Shown: positions 45,051 to 56,030 of the stretch, piece after piece | How positions within the stretch are numbered: position 1 is the first letter of the stretch | Layout of the letters: each line of letters opens with the position of its first letter | Assembly (NCBI RefSeq): GCF_910594005.1 | Contig: NC_057820.1 | Location: forward strand, 3,787,001 to 3,851,000 | Source of the DNA: Cervus elaphus | Lineage: Eukaryota > Chordata > Mammalia > Artiodactyla > Cervidae | DNA: 64,000 nucleotides | Reading direction: 5' to 3' | Notes under the pieces: generated by a model | What the model was told of the DNA's origin: nothing | The model's database searches: none | The model's input: only the letters and a program-made list of their open reading frames with translations | Position numbers and translations under genes: made by a program

Positions 45051-46480
45051 GGGCCCTTTGTGAACTGATCCCATCTTGGGGTTCCAGCCTCATCCCACCG
45101 GGATCCTTATAGTACGACCCCTAGACTTCTGCTTGCCAACCTTCTGGAAGGTTCCAGACGTCTTGCTTCTGACCCTGTGCACCTGCTGCTGCCTCAGCCT
45201 GGCGCAGTCACCCCCCAGCCCCACTTGAGCCCATCAGCTCACCCCCATCTCTGGAGCTGTCCCTGGCCAAGGCAGGCTCTTCCCACGTGTCTCCTGACCA
45301 CCCATCCCCCGTTGGACATCACTGTCGCTTTAGGTACCCGAGTCACCCCACCAGGCTCCCTGGGGACACACACTGTCCCTTGCACCTCCGTACACCCAGA
45401 ATGCAGGAGACCCCCACCTCCCATCCCCAGCTGCTCACCCAACTCCTCACATTCAATTCAGCAAACACATGCTGATGTTTTATTGATGGCATATTTGTTC
45501 TAGAAACAGCTTTTCATCTTTGCTCATTAGCTTTTTGCATTCCTGATAACATCCCTCCTTTCGATGCTTTAATATCAAAAAATTAACGATCAATGTGTAG
45601 AACAAAGGTTGGCAGACATCGCGAGCCTAAAGGTGTTAGTCTAGCAAATTCCTCCGTGTCCAGCGTACAGAACTGCACACGCCAGAGGCCATACCATCTT
45701 TGTGAAAGAAATCAATGAAACAAAGTATCTAATTGGCAATTATGGTCTCAAGGATGAAGTGATTTTTTTTTTTTTTATTAGCACTCAAGTCCTGCTTTCC
45801 TCCACAATCTGAGCTGATGAAGTTTTGTTCAGTTAATCTGGTCCCGCCTCCCAGTCACATGGGTCCCAGAGGGTTGGGGGGCCCCCCAGGGGGACGCTGA
45901 TGACAAACATGATGAGGACCCACCCGCCCTGTCTCACTCAGGGAGCCCCTCCTAACGGGATCAGCGGGAGGTGGGGCTGGAGGCTCTTGCTCCTGGCTGT
46001 GAGTCTCTGCTCCCGGCTCCTCTGAGAAGCGTGGATCCGGGAAAGCAACAGGGGAGGGGGTGAAGGGTGGGCAGAGGGCTCTGTCCATCCCTCCGCCTCT
46101 TCACAGGCTGCTCTTAGAGGGCAGTGACTGGGCACCCGGGTTTGATATCGACATGCTAGGTCCTTCAAGGCCTGGGCTCCATCCTTGCCACCTGCACCCC
46201 CCATAGCTGGCCCATTGTACCAGCTGTGGGCTCTCTGGAGGCTCCATGTTCCCTTGTTCTCCTGAGGTGGGGCGTCCACCCAGCCTGGTTCCTCTCCTTG
46301 GCCCCTCCCCACCCAGCAAATCCCTACCTGCCCACTGCTCCTCCCAACACCTTCCCTGAACCCTCCCCAACCAGCAATCCCAGCCCAGGAGGCCCCAGGA
46401 ATAGAGCTGGCAGCCAGGGCATCCCTGGGTGCCCCGGGCTATCTGCCGGTGTCAACTACAAACTGGCCCTTACCAAGAGC
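45051..46480. other. Unique sequence including an AT-rich island
   Basis: 45480-45800 is AT-rich and non-repetitive (contains AATATCAAAAAATTAACGAT and AAGTATCTAATTGGCAATTA), with a T run at about 45763-45776. No gene seen. Confidence 0.4.
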
Positions 46481-46552
46481 ATTGCCCATGACTGAACAAC
46501 AAAGGCATTTGCCATCTGCCTCTATGGAGACTGAACCCCATGCTGCTATAGC

Positions 46553-46949
46553 TGTTGACCTTCAACACCCCCTGAGGGAGTTCAGAGTGGAGTGAGGCCC
46601 TCTGTGCTCCAGGGAATCCGGTGGGACAGGTCTTTAGATATTTGGATGTTTTTAGGAACAGATTTTATGATCTCCATCCTTGCATCTCCTCATATCTAGA
46701 GAAGCACTAAATCCCTTCATGGTGACATCAGACCCTCATGACTAACAAAAAGCCTTTTGTAAATTGAGTGCTTCATGGTATTGAACTCCCCCTTCACCAA
46801 AACCTTATATATCGACTTTCCCCCACTGCCACTTTGGAGCAGTCTCTCAGAGCTATCTGAGATGCTGCCTCCCAGGCTGCAGTCCTCATTTTGCTCCAAA
46901 TAAAACTCAACTCACAACTCTCAAGTTGTACCTCTTTTTTTAGTCGACA
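46553..46949 (+). mobile_element. Ruminant ERV class I LTR (BTLTR1-like)
   Basis: Matches a bovine-type LTR in order: GGTGGGACAGGTCTTTAG, AGAAGCACTAAATCCCTTC, a TATA-like TTATATATCG at 46805-46814, CAGAGCTATCTGAGATGCTG, the poly(A) signal AATAAA at 46899-46904 and a terminal TTTTTTAGTCGACA. It appears to be a solo LTR with no viral genes. The left boundary is approximate. Confidence 0.75.
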
Positions 46950-48104
46950 CCAGTAGCCCAGCAACCCAGGGTGTGGACACTCATATTGCTCTACAGACAA
47001 GGAAATGGAACCTCAGACATCAGGGTCCAGGCACTACGAACTGCCAAGAGGACTCGGACGCCCAGGCCTTCATTCAGAGCCCAGCTTCCTACTCCTCAAG
47101 GTTTATGTTCTAGAAGCATGGGGCAGGCGGGCAGGTGGGGCAAGACACCTTGGACCGTGACCTGCAAGCCTCTATCAGCAAAGCCTGTATAAAGGCTGCC
47201 CTTTGGGGATCATTCTGCAAAGTAAGACCTGTTTCTGGACCCGGAGGAAGGAGCCTCATCGCTGGGCCAGCAGCACCCAGGACCTGCCTGGTCCACACAC
47301 AGAACAGCCTCCTCCCAGGAGCACCATGCATCAAGGGGACGAGAGCGGCTCAGACCTCCCCTGGGTGCCCGGTCAGCTTGCTGTGTGACGGAGGGTCAGG
47401 GGGCCCAGTGAGCCCTCCTGGGAGCACCACTGCCCTTTCCCTGGAAGGAAGGTGACTGTGGCGTGGCTGGGATGCCCAGCCCTGCCTCATCACCTACAAG
47501 TGCCATTTAAAAGACATATGGACAGGGCAGCAGGCTCGGGTCTGCACGCCTTTCTTATGAATTCACAGCTGGAGCCCTGGTAGCATCAGCTTTAATTAAA
47601 AAGACGCTCACATGGGCGAGTGCAGAGGCTCTGTCCTCACGAAAGGGGAAGGCGTGGAATGGCTCTCTGGCATCTGAAGTGGGTTCCATGAGTCGGAAGG
47701 GTCAGGGCAGTGGGAAAGGATGCTTGCTGGGACACTGGGTGGAGGGAGCCCCTCCCAAGCTGCTCTGACCCCGTGAGGCCTGACCTAGAGGTGCAGAAAG
47801 ACGACCCAGGCCTCCAGCCTTGGCCTCAGCTGTTCCTTGGCCTGCAACTCTCTCTCCTTTGGCCCCTCCAGGGCTGGCCGCTGCCCTCAAATGGCTCCTC
47901 CTGGGTGGGGGGGTCTCCCTGACCACCCATTTGAAATGCCAGCTCACGTTCCTTCCACCGTGGTCACCTGCCTCCTCTACTCATCACTCTGACGTCACTG
48001 ATCTTCACGCATGAAACGTTCACCCATCACCGAGCACTGCTGTGGGCCCCGACACAGCAGGGCCATCGGGGTAAAGCATCAGTGTTTCTTCTTTTCGTGG
48101 CCTG
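46950..48104. other. Unique sequence with weak MIR-like start
   Basis: A weak reverse-complement MIR patch (AGACAAGGAAATGGAACCTC) lies at about 46995. No gene seen. Confidence 0.4.
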
Positions 48105-48117
48105 CCTTCTGCCTGGG
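48105..48117 (+). repeat. Target-site duplication, left copy
   Basis: CCTTCTGCCTGGG, one difference from 48237-48249. Confidence 0.85.
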
Positions 48118-48236
48118 TGGAGAGGGACATGGCAACCCACTCCAGTATTCTTGCCTGGAGAATCCCCTGGACAGAGGAACTGGCAGGAAACAGTCCACAG
48201 GGTCGCAAAGAGTCAGACATGACTGAGTGACTAAGC
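48118..48236 (+). mobile_element. 5'-truncated Bov-A type SINE
   Basis: Only the body and 3' end remain (ATGGCAACCCACTCCAGTAT to AGACATGACTGAGTGACTAA). The TSD shows that truncation happened on insertion. Confidence 0.92.
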
Positions 48237-48249
48237 CCTTCTGCATGGG
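48237..48249 (+). repeat. Target-site duplication, right copy
   Basis: CCTTCTGCATGGG, matching 48105-48117 with one difference. Confidence 0.85.
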
Positions 48250-49137
48250 CTTGTGAGCTCCATTGGGGCCAGGGCACTTTGCTCAAACGCTCAGCCCTGA
48301 TGGTTCTCAGTTCTCTCCTCCTGGCTCAGGGTCCAGCCTGTGTGTCCCCAGGCACCTCTCGTGGACCATTACAGCAGGTCCTCCTTCTAAAGCAGCCTCT
48401 GGCTCCCTCAGCCCGAGGCAGACCGACTTAACTTCTGGCAGCCAAGGCCTCCATGGCATGCCCCTGCACCTGTCCAACAGGCCCCCACCAGCCCTACCAC
48501 CCTCTGGACTCAGGATGGCCCCAGACACTCCTGCCTTCTCTTTCCTGCCCAGGTTGTCCCTCCCACCCAGATCCCCCTCCTGCAAATCTTCAAGAGAATG
48601 AACTCAGATGCTAGCTACCTATGGTGACCTCTGAGATCAGCATAAGCAGAATAGCTTTAAAAGCTTTCAGCACCTAGAATAATCACACCCTCTCCAGATG
48701 CCCCAGGGAGAGACCCTCAAGACGGCCCCAGCAAAGTACGAGGCAGCACCCCCATGTGCATGAGGAAGGGGAGGCCCAGAGAGGTGGAAGAGGGTGTCCT
48801 GAGCCACACAGCCCTGAGCTGCTCATCTGAAGGCGGCCTCTCCCAGCCTCACTCCCTGCCTGGGTACTTTCTCCTCTGCCTCTCAGACAGCCCTGCTCAC
48901 AACCTCGTGTCTGTCGGTGGTGTCTGCTCTTCCCCAGTCATAGCCACAAACCCCCTGAGGGCTGCACCCTGTCTTAATCTCCTTTTAAATCCCAGCACTG
49001 CCTGGTCCAGGGGCCAGGAAAGAGCTCATGTGCTGGTGAATGGGATGCCCGTAGGGGGCTACAGCGGGGGGGTGACCCCTAGTCATACTAGAATGCTTCT
49101 TCATTTTCTTCCTCTCTAACAAGACTGAGGTGAAAAA
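48250..49137. other. Unique sequence, no gene seen
   Basis: A weak MIR-like patch near 48755-48830 (GGCCCAGAGAGGTGGAAGA). No exon is supportable. Confidence 0.4.
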
Positions 49138-49457
49138 GTGGATGGATAAGAAAGTGGGAAGATGGGTGGATGAATGGATGGGTGGGTGGGTGGATGGACT
49201 GGTGGGTAGATGGATGGGTGGGTGGATGGATATGTGGGTGGATGGATGGATGGATGGATGGAAAGAAGGATGGATGGTGAGAGGGTGAATGGATGGGAGG
49301 TTGGATTGATGGATGGATGGATAGATGGGTGGGTGGATGGATGGGTGGGTGGATGGATGGATGGATGGAATGGGTGGATAGATGGGTGGGAGACTGGATG
49401 GATGGTAGGATGGATGGATGGATAGGTGGGTGGGTGGGTGGGTAGGTAGGTGGACGC
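49138..49457 (+). repeat. TGGA/GGTG tetranucleotide array
   Basis: About 320 bases of GGAT, GGTG and TAGA variants with regular drift. The long translated Met/Trp/Asp/Gly and His/Pro/Ser frames here are products of the repeat. Confidence 0.95.
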
Positions 49458-49843
49458 ATAGATACGGTAACTTTCTGTGAGGCCCTGAGTAACTCCGTAA
49501 CCCAATATGAGTCCCATTTATTCATTTGGGGAAAAGAGATGATAAGGCCCAAGGAGGAGAAAGAAAGGTTTTCCCTTGGCCACAAACCTGCCTGAGGAAG
49601 ACTGCAACCCCTAGTCCTGTGACCTCAGTTCGCCTGTCCCCCTCCTTTGTGACCTCTGACCTCCTCTCTCTTTTTTTTTCCAACATGACTGAATGTGAGG
49701 ACCACTGTCTGGCAATAGCTGCCTCTCTCTCTCTGATGATACACTCTCACACTCTGGCTGTGACACTAATCTCACCTCCCCGCCAGATGTCAGGTGGGAG
49801 ATTGTTTTTAAACAGGTCTGCAGTGGGAAAAAATGAAATTCCT
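49458..49843. other. Unique sequence, no gene seen
   Basis: Contains a T run near 49671-49678. Nothing else recognisable. Confidence 0.4.
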
Positions 49844-49988
49844 TGCAGGGTTCTCAGTCTTGGCTGCAGATTGAAATCACTGGGGGAGCTTTTTAAACAG
49901 ACACAAGAGTCCTACTGCAGTCCAATTTACTCAGAATCTCTGGGGGTGGGGCCTAGGCTTGTAATTTTTAAAGCACCCTCAGAGACTG
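49844..49988 (+). mobile_element. MER5-like hAT-Charlie DNA transposon relic
   Basis: CAGGGTTCTCAGTCTTGGCT, ATTGAAATCACTGGGGGAGC and TCAGAATCTCTGGGGGTGGG match the non-autonomous MER5-type family. It is ancient. Confidence 0.65.
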
Positions 49989-50296
49989 GGGACCAACTAG
50001 CTAGAGACTTGGCAGCCCTTGGTGGCTAGAAGAATGCAACAGACTAGACGGGCGTTTTGAGAGCAGTCTCTCTGGATAATCAAGATCCTTCCTGTAGGTT
50101 CTGATCCATCACTTGATCTCCCAGGAGTCATCCAGAGAGCCGAGGGAAGAGAAACCACACCGCTTACCATCAAGGTCTGTGCCAAGTCAACTGCGACTTC
50201 TCAGAGTGCTGAAGCTCTTGGAGAAACAATTCTTATCCATCAGGTTAACCCCAAGATCCCTGTCTATCATCCTCTTTTCAGTTCCTTGATGTGATT
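49989..50296. other. Unique sequence before the large array
   Basis: No repeat or gene recognised. Confidence 0.4.
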
Positions 50297-51340
50297 TTCA
50301 TTATCATCACCACCACCACCATCATCACCACCATCATCACCATCATCACAACCACCACCATTATCACAATCACCATCAACACCATCATCACCACCATCAT
50401 CACTACCATCATCACCATCATCACCACCATCATGACCATCACCACCACCATCATCACCACCACCACCACCATCATGACCACCATCATCACCACCATCACC
50501 ACCATCATCACCATCATCACCATCACCACCATCATCACCACCACCACCATCATGACCACCATCATGACCACCATCACCACCATCATGACCACCATCATCA
50601 CCACCATCACCACCATCATCACCACCATCATCACCATCACCACCATCATCACCACCATCATCACCACCATCATCACCACCATCACCACCACCATCACCAC
50701 CATCATGACCACCATCATCACCACCATCACCACCATCATCACCACCATCATCACCATCACCACCATCATCATCACCATCACCACCAACATCACCACCATC
50801 ACCACCATCACCACCACCATCATCACCACCATCATCACCATCATCACCACCATCATCACCATCATCACAACCACCACCATCATCACAATCACCATCATCA
50901 CCACCATCATCACAATCACCATCATCACCACCATCACCACCACCACCATCATCACCACCATCATCACCATCATCACCACCATCATCACCATCATCACAAC
51001 CATCACCATCATCACAATCACCATCAACACCATCACCATCACCATCATCACTACCATCATCACCATCATCACAACCACCACCATCATCACAATCACCATC
51101 ACCACCATCACCACCACCATCATCACCATCATCACCACCATCATCACCATCATCACAACCATCACCATCATCACAATCACCATCACCACCATCACCACCA
51201 CCATCATCACCATCACCACCACCATCATCACCATCACCATCACCACCATCACCATCACCATCATGACCATCACCACAACCTTCATCACCATCACCACTAT
51301 CACCACCACCATCATCCTCCTCATCCCCAGCATCACCACG
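50297..51340 (+). repeat. CAT/CAC (ATGGTG) tandem array of about 1.04 kb
   Basis: An almost pure array of CATCAC, CACCAT and CATCAT units with rare markers (GACC, CACAACCA, ATCAAC). A stretch of 85 bases at 50567-50651 recurs exactly at 50687-50771, a 120-bp shift. The marker CACAACCA recurs near 50347, 50866, 50995, 51069 and 51153. Both strands lack stops in one frame for over 350 codons (Ile/Thr on plus, Met/Val on minus), a property of the unit and not evidence of a gene. Confidence 0.97.
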
Positions 51341-51369
51341 TCACCACCATCGACATCATTGCTGTCTCA

Positions 51370-51570
51370 CATCCATTGTCAAGCTCTGTGCTGAATGCCT
51401 CCTTGTTTTTCCTCACATCTGACCTCACAACAACTCTTCAAGATACTGCAGTTGATTTTCCAAATGAACACATGGTAGTTCAGAGATGTAAACAACTTGC
51501 CCAAGGTCACACAGTCACAAGATGGTACAGTGGGGATTTGGATGCACGTCTGCTTGACGCCTGATTTGGT
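51370..51570 (-). repeat. MIR SINE, nearly full length
   Basis: CTGACCTCACAACAACTCTT, TTGCCCAAGGTCACACAGTC and a GGGATTTGGATGCACGTCTG end keep the reverse-complement MIR order. The 3' end faces the CAT/CAC array. Confidence 0.72.
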
Positions 51571-51578
51571 GCTTTTAG

Positions 51579-51588
51579 TGGGAAGGGA
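51579..51588 (+). repeat. Target-site duplication, left copy
   Basis: TGGGAAGGGA, identical to 51816-51825. Confidence 0.88.
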
Positions 51589-51815
51589 GGGCTTCCCAGG
51601 TGGTGCTAGTGGTAAAGAATCTGCCTGCCATTGCAGGGGACGCAAGAGATGCAGGTTCGATCCCTGGGTCAGAAAGATCCCTGGAGGAAGAAAAGGCAAC
51701 CCCCTCCAGTATTCTTGTCTGGAGAATCCGATGGACAGAGAAGTCTGGTGGGTTACAGTCCATGGGGTCACAAAGAGTCAGACACGACTGAGCGGCTGAG
51801 CACACAGCGGCACAA
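51589..51815 (+). mobile_element. Bov-tA SINE, full length
   Basis: GGGCTTCCCAGGTGGTGCTA head, GGTTCGATCCC box, and a complete body and 3' end (CAGACACGACTGAGCGGCTG). A perfect 10-bp TSD. Confidence 0.95.
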
Positions 51816-51825
51816 TGGGAAGGGA
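51816..51825 (+). repeat. Target-site duplication, right copy
   Basis: Matches 51579-51588. Confidence 0.88.
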
Positions 51826-52667
51826 AAGATGTCAAGACTCAAATTCCTCAAAGCCCAGGAACAGCCCTGCCTTTCCCTAATCGAATCCCCCCACGGTGCT
51901 GACAGTGAGAATCGATCAAGGTAGAGGAGATGATTAGAATCCAAACGAACAGCTGAGACCAGACAGAGCATTTCAACGGAAGAGGATCAAGTTGGGTGTG
52001 GGGAAAAGTAAGGCCCTGCTCTTGCACTGTTTCAGTTCATTCATTCATGCACTCATCCACCCCACAAACCTTCCCAAGTACCCCTCTCCTGTCACACCCA
52101 GAACCTTGAGGCCAATCCAGCTCTCACATGAGCAGAGGGTAACTCCCACCCCACGATGCTTGTCCCTCGTCTTTTTGCAGAGCAGGCTCCTCAAATCATT
52201 CTGGAGACCCAGCTCTCTTCCAGGTCCAGGCTGGTCCCAGGGATGCTGAAATGACCGGGATGCGGATGAGGGACATGAAGAACGTGACAGCAGCCTGTGC
52301 AAAAGGCCTGGGTACCATGGGGCAGGGAAGCCAGCCAGGCATGGTGCAGGGGTTAGCTACCGTAAGCGAGGCTGCGACCTGGGGCTACATTAAGAGACAC
52401 TGCTCCATAGCTAGAAGCAGGCTGGGGCATCCTCCTGGGACCTGGGCTATTCACACAGAAGCCTCATGACCAGTGACTGAGGAGAAACGGAACCAGAACA
52501 GGTTCACAAGAGGGTGGCAGATATCCATCCATGCCTTTCAGGAGACAGTGGAGCTGAACTCAAGCGTGGGAGCTGGGAGCTGGGAATGGCGTGAGGGGCA
52601 GAGACCTCCCTTCTGAAGCCAGGAGGGCAGAGCCTCAGACAGGTGCACACCCCTAATCAACCCTGTG
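51826..52667. other. Unique sequence, no gene seen
   Basis: A (TCAT)n-like run at about 52036-52050. Nothing else recognisable. Confidence 0.4.
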
Positions 52668-52963
52668 AAACTGAAAGTGAAAATGTCCAACTCTTTACAA
52701 CCCCACGGACTATACACTCCATGGAATTCTCCAGGCCAGAATACTGGAGTGGTAGCCTTTCCCTTCTCCAGGGGATCTTCCCAACCCAGGGATCGAACCC
52801 CGGTCTCCCGCATGGCAGGCAGATTCTTTCCCAGCTGCACCACCAGGGAAACCCAAGAATACTGGAGTGCCCTTCTCCAGCGGATCTTTCCGACCCAGGA
52901 ATTGAACCCAGGCCTCCCGCATTGCAGGTGGATTTTTTGCCAGCTGAGCCACCAGGGGAAGCC
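52668..52963 (-). mobile_element. Composite Bov-tA SINE (complete plus partial unit)
   Basis: A complete unit (52668-52848) is followed at once by a second head and partial body (52850-52963). The junction AACCCAAGAATACTGGAGTG joins the head of one to the body of the other. On the minus strand the partial unit comes first. Confidence 0.9.
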
Positions 52964-54308
52964 TTGTAGGCATCTCCAATGACAGGGGGCACTGGGCTGG
53001 AGCGGCCAGAGCCCGCCAGCAGGACAGACCATTGAGTGCTGGACAGTCACCCAGGAAGAAGGGTCCCTGTGCTGGAGAAGGCCCCGGGGCCATGGTCTCC
53101 TTATCTCTTGGGGCTGAGAAAGAATGATGCATCCGAGTTTTCTTGGAAAATTCCTGTCCGCTGCTGCCATCCCCAGCAAGGGTCCACGCAGACGAAGGTG
53201 GCAGTGTGGGGTGACCTGTCACTCGGACACGTTCGGCAGCTTCTAGCAGCAGCACGTGGGCCCCGTGGATCACCCAGACTATCGTCCAGATGCTCAGGGG
53301 CCTGTGTGACCTGCTGCAACAGGAGAGCTGCAGCCGCCAGCACCTGGGCTGGAGCCAGGCTCGCCAGGTGAGGTGGCCAGATGCTGGCTGACACTAAGCC
53401 ATGAGACCTCGACACCCCTCCAAGAAGCCTTGGGCACCCACAAGCCCCACGAGACTCCAGAGGGAGACACAGCTGTGTGTCATCCCTGGGCCCCCCACGG
53501 ACCCTTCCCAGGCAGCCACACCTCAATCCAGGTGACAGCATCCAGCCAGGGTTCTGGGCCCTCCCCAGGGCCTCTGTCTTGCAGGACCCACAGCCTAGCC
53601 AGGGCCCCGCTCCAGGAGTCTCCCTCCCTGTCACCCCACATCTAAGCCATCAGCTGCCCGCTAGTTCTGCCTCTTAAACTGGTCATGAGTCTCCCTCCCC
53701 CCCACCTCTCTGCTTCCCCAGCTCAGGCCTCACCAGGTCTCAGCCAGACTCTCCCTGAAACCCACTGTCCACCAGCGGTCAGAGGGATCTCACAGCCCTG
53801 ATTCCACTTTGGGAAACGGGTGGTGTCAGAGGTTGGGAGGTTGTAATAGAAAATACAATTTCCCTAAAATGTTCGCCGAACTGCCCGCCACCTCCCCTAC
53901 CCCTACAAACCCCCAGACATCATCTCCCAGACTGCCTTGTGTGAGGTGAGGCCGTGGGACGGAACCCTGGTCAGCGGTCTGGGTCCCACTCTGGACTGGC
54001 CCATTAAACCCCCCACTGTGTGCCTCCCTGAGGACCCTGAGGAGGGCAGAGGAGCCATGAGATGGAAGGAGCCTGGGCCCCTGAATGATGGCAGGGAGTA
54101 GAGCCCAAGACCTCCCCGGCCACCCCACAGGCCGCAGCAGGCTGTGCAAGGCCAGGAAGATGCCTCCGGGTTCGGGGTTGTGGGTTGGAGCAGGCAACAT
54201 CCTGAGACAGTTTTTGGCTCTGCGTCCCCGTGTGTGGAGGAAGCTGGAGGAAGGTTCCCTGTGTGTAGAGCAGAGAGGCTCCTGCCAGTGAGATCTGGGT
54301 CCATCTGG
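52964..54308. other. GC-rich sequence, no gene seen
   Basis: Open frames on both strands without domains. 53990-54100 vaguely resembles an old mammalian repeat (GAGATGGAAGGAGCCTGGGC) that I cannot name. Confidence 0.4.
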
Positions 54309-54309
54309 C

Positions 54310-54430
54310 TTTAATTCTGCCGGTCTGACCCCAGCCCTGGCTCTGCCCTGGGCTCTCTGAATCTCAGTCTCCTCATCTGCAAAATGGGAACAAGAGAGAA
54401 GCCCCCATCTTGGGACGATTGTGCAGTGAT
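54310..54430 (+). repeat. MIR SINE fragment
   Basis: CAGCCCTGGCTCTGCCCTGG, TGAATCTCAGTCTCCTCATC and TGCAAAATGGGAACAAG match MIR sense. Confidence 0.65.
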
Positions 54431-55728
54431 CCTGCAACCATTCATCTCTGGAACAGGAGATGCTAGGAAGTCGTCTTTCTGCTTGGCTTGTTTTCTGTGT
54501 TTGTCTACAGAGATTAAACATTAGCCCTATTTAAAATGCATACCCGTTACAAGGAGCAAAGCCTCTCATCTTTGGCAAGTGGGATTAAAGGTGAGTCTTT
54601 TCTTGCCAACATGTCCTACATTTTCTCTGTATTGTTTATAAAGGAGACTTTATAAAGACGCTGTAATTTTATAAAGGATAAAAAAACAAACTTTAAAAAA
54701 AAATGGTGAATGGATCCGTAAGCACAGCCCCCTGGGGATGGGAGACGTGTCACTATAAACATCAAAATCAGCAGAAACAAGGACACGCCACGCAGCCCAG
54801 CTCCCCCCCCATGGACTCACTGCCTCCCTGCACTTGAGCCCAAGTCCCACTGGTTGTGGAATGAAGCCAAGACGCCGAGCGTGTTACACTGTAAAGAAAT
54901 CTGCAGGATTTGTACCGTTCCACTAAATTAAAATGAAAGAGAGTATTAGCAGCGCAAAGGAGAATTGTAACCGTGAAGATTAAATATTGATGCCCAGAGG
55001 ATTCTTCACGGCTAACCGGAGGAGGACATTCCTGACGCCAGGCCTGCTGGGCCGCGGGAAAGCTGGAACACCCAATAGTCCTGTGTGGGCGCTTTTAGTC
55101 CTCCACTTTCAGAGAGGTCAGGTAACTTGGCCGGGACTCCCAGGACCTGGGGCAAAGCCCCCGAGGGCTCTCTGCACCTCAGCATGAAGTGAGGGGGGTG
55201 GTGCTGGGGGTCTCAGGGCGAGGTGGGCTGTGACCAGAGCTGGGCACAGCTGCCCACCTCCACCCACCAGGCACACACTTGGGCTCCTCACCTCTGCACC
55301 AGGGTCCTGTGCCTGCTGGAATTAGAGAAAGTCTGGGTACCGGGGAAAATTTAGGGTGGACTATTGTCCTGGTTTTCATTCTTCATTGATTTCAATGGAA
55401 AGGGTCACAGCACACTGTTTCTGTGGGTCCCTAGGGGTGTGGGTCCTCCCAGTTCTCTCTGAATGGATACAAACACCCTAAAACAACCCATTCTTGACTG
55501 CAACACACGTCTCCCCAGATGACAAATCTGACCGTGGCCAGATTTGTGGTCAGGACCCAGCCCCCGCCCGTGGGTACCCAGCATTCAAGCTCCCTCACTA
55601 GGTTGGTTGCTCTCCTTTCTCCTTCCTCCACCCCATTCAACCCACTCCTCGTCCACAGGCCGCTGCTCTTTTCCTGAACAGACCACAGTTCCTCGGGCCT
55701 CCTGAGCTCCGGCTGTGTCCTCTCCTGT
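54431..55728. other. Unique sequence including AT-rich islands
   Basis: 54530-54720 and 54890-54990 are AT-rich and non-repetitive. A weak reverse MIR patch lies near 55090-55165. No gene seen. Confidence 0.4.
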
Positions 55729-55729
55729 A

Positions 55730-56030
55730 GCACCTGCTTCCTGCCCTCCAGGTAACTTCTATTCATCCCTCAACGCCCATCACAAAACACCCCACCCTTC
55801 CCAGTCCCACAGAGCCGTCTCTGACTCCCTCAGCTAGTCAGCGGCTCACCCACGAGGGTTCCAGCAGGGTCTGTGGGTGGGACCCCGACACCATGACCCC
55901 ACAGGATAGTGGAGTTGTCTGGGCCCATCTCGTTCCTCTAGACTGGAAGCATCTGCATTGTAGAGCCGTGTCCTTCATTGAGACACCTCCGGCTCTTAGC
56001 TCACTTCTGGCCAGAGGAGAAGCTCAACGC
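55730..56030 (+). repeat. L2 LINE relic
   Basis: CTGCCCTCCAGGTAACTTC, CTCAACGCCCATCACAAAAC, CTCTGACTCCCTCAGCTAG and CCTCTAGACTGGAAGCATCT follow the L2 3' region order. Confidence 0.5.

Noticed and set aside
49138..51340. CRISPR array
   Set aside because: Continuous short tandem units with no unique spacers, in mammalian DNA.
50278..51394. Open frames of more than 350 codons on both strands
   Set aside because: They are a direct result of a stop-free repeat unit (Ile/Thr on plus, Met/Val on minus). No start context, domain or splice structure.
53990..54290. Possible additional LTR relic
   Set aside because: Wording is only loosely similar to an old mammalian repeat, and I could not match it in order.
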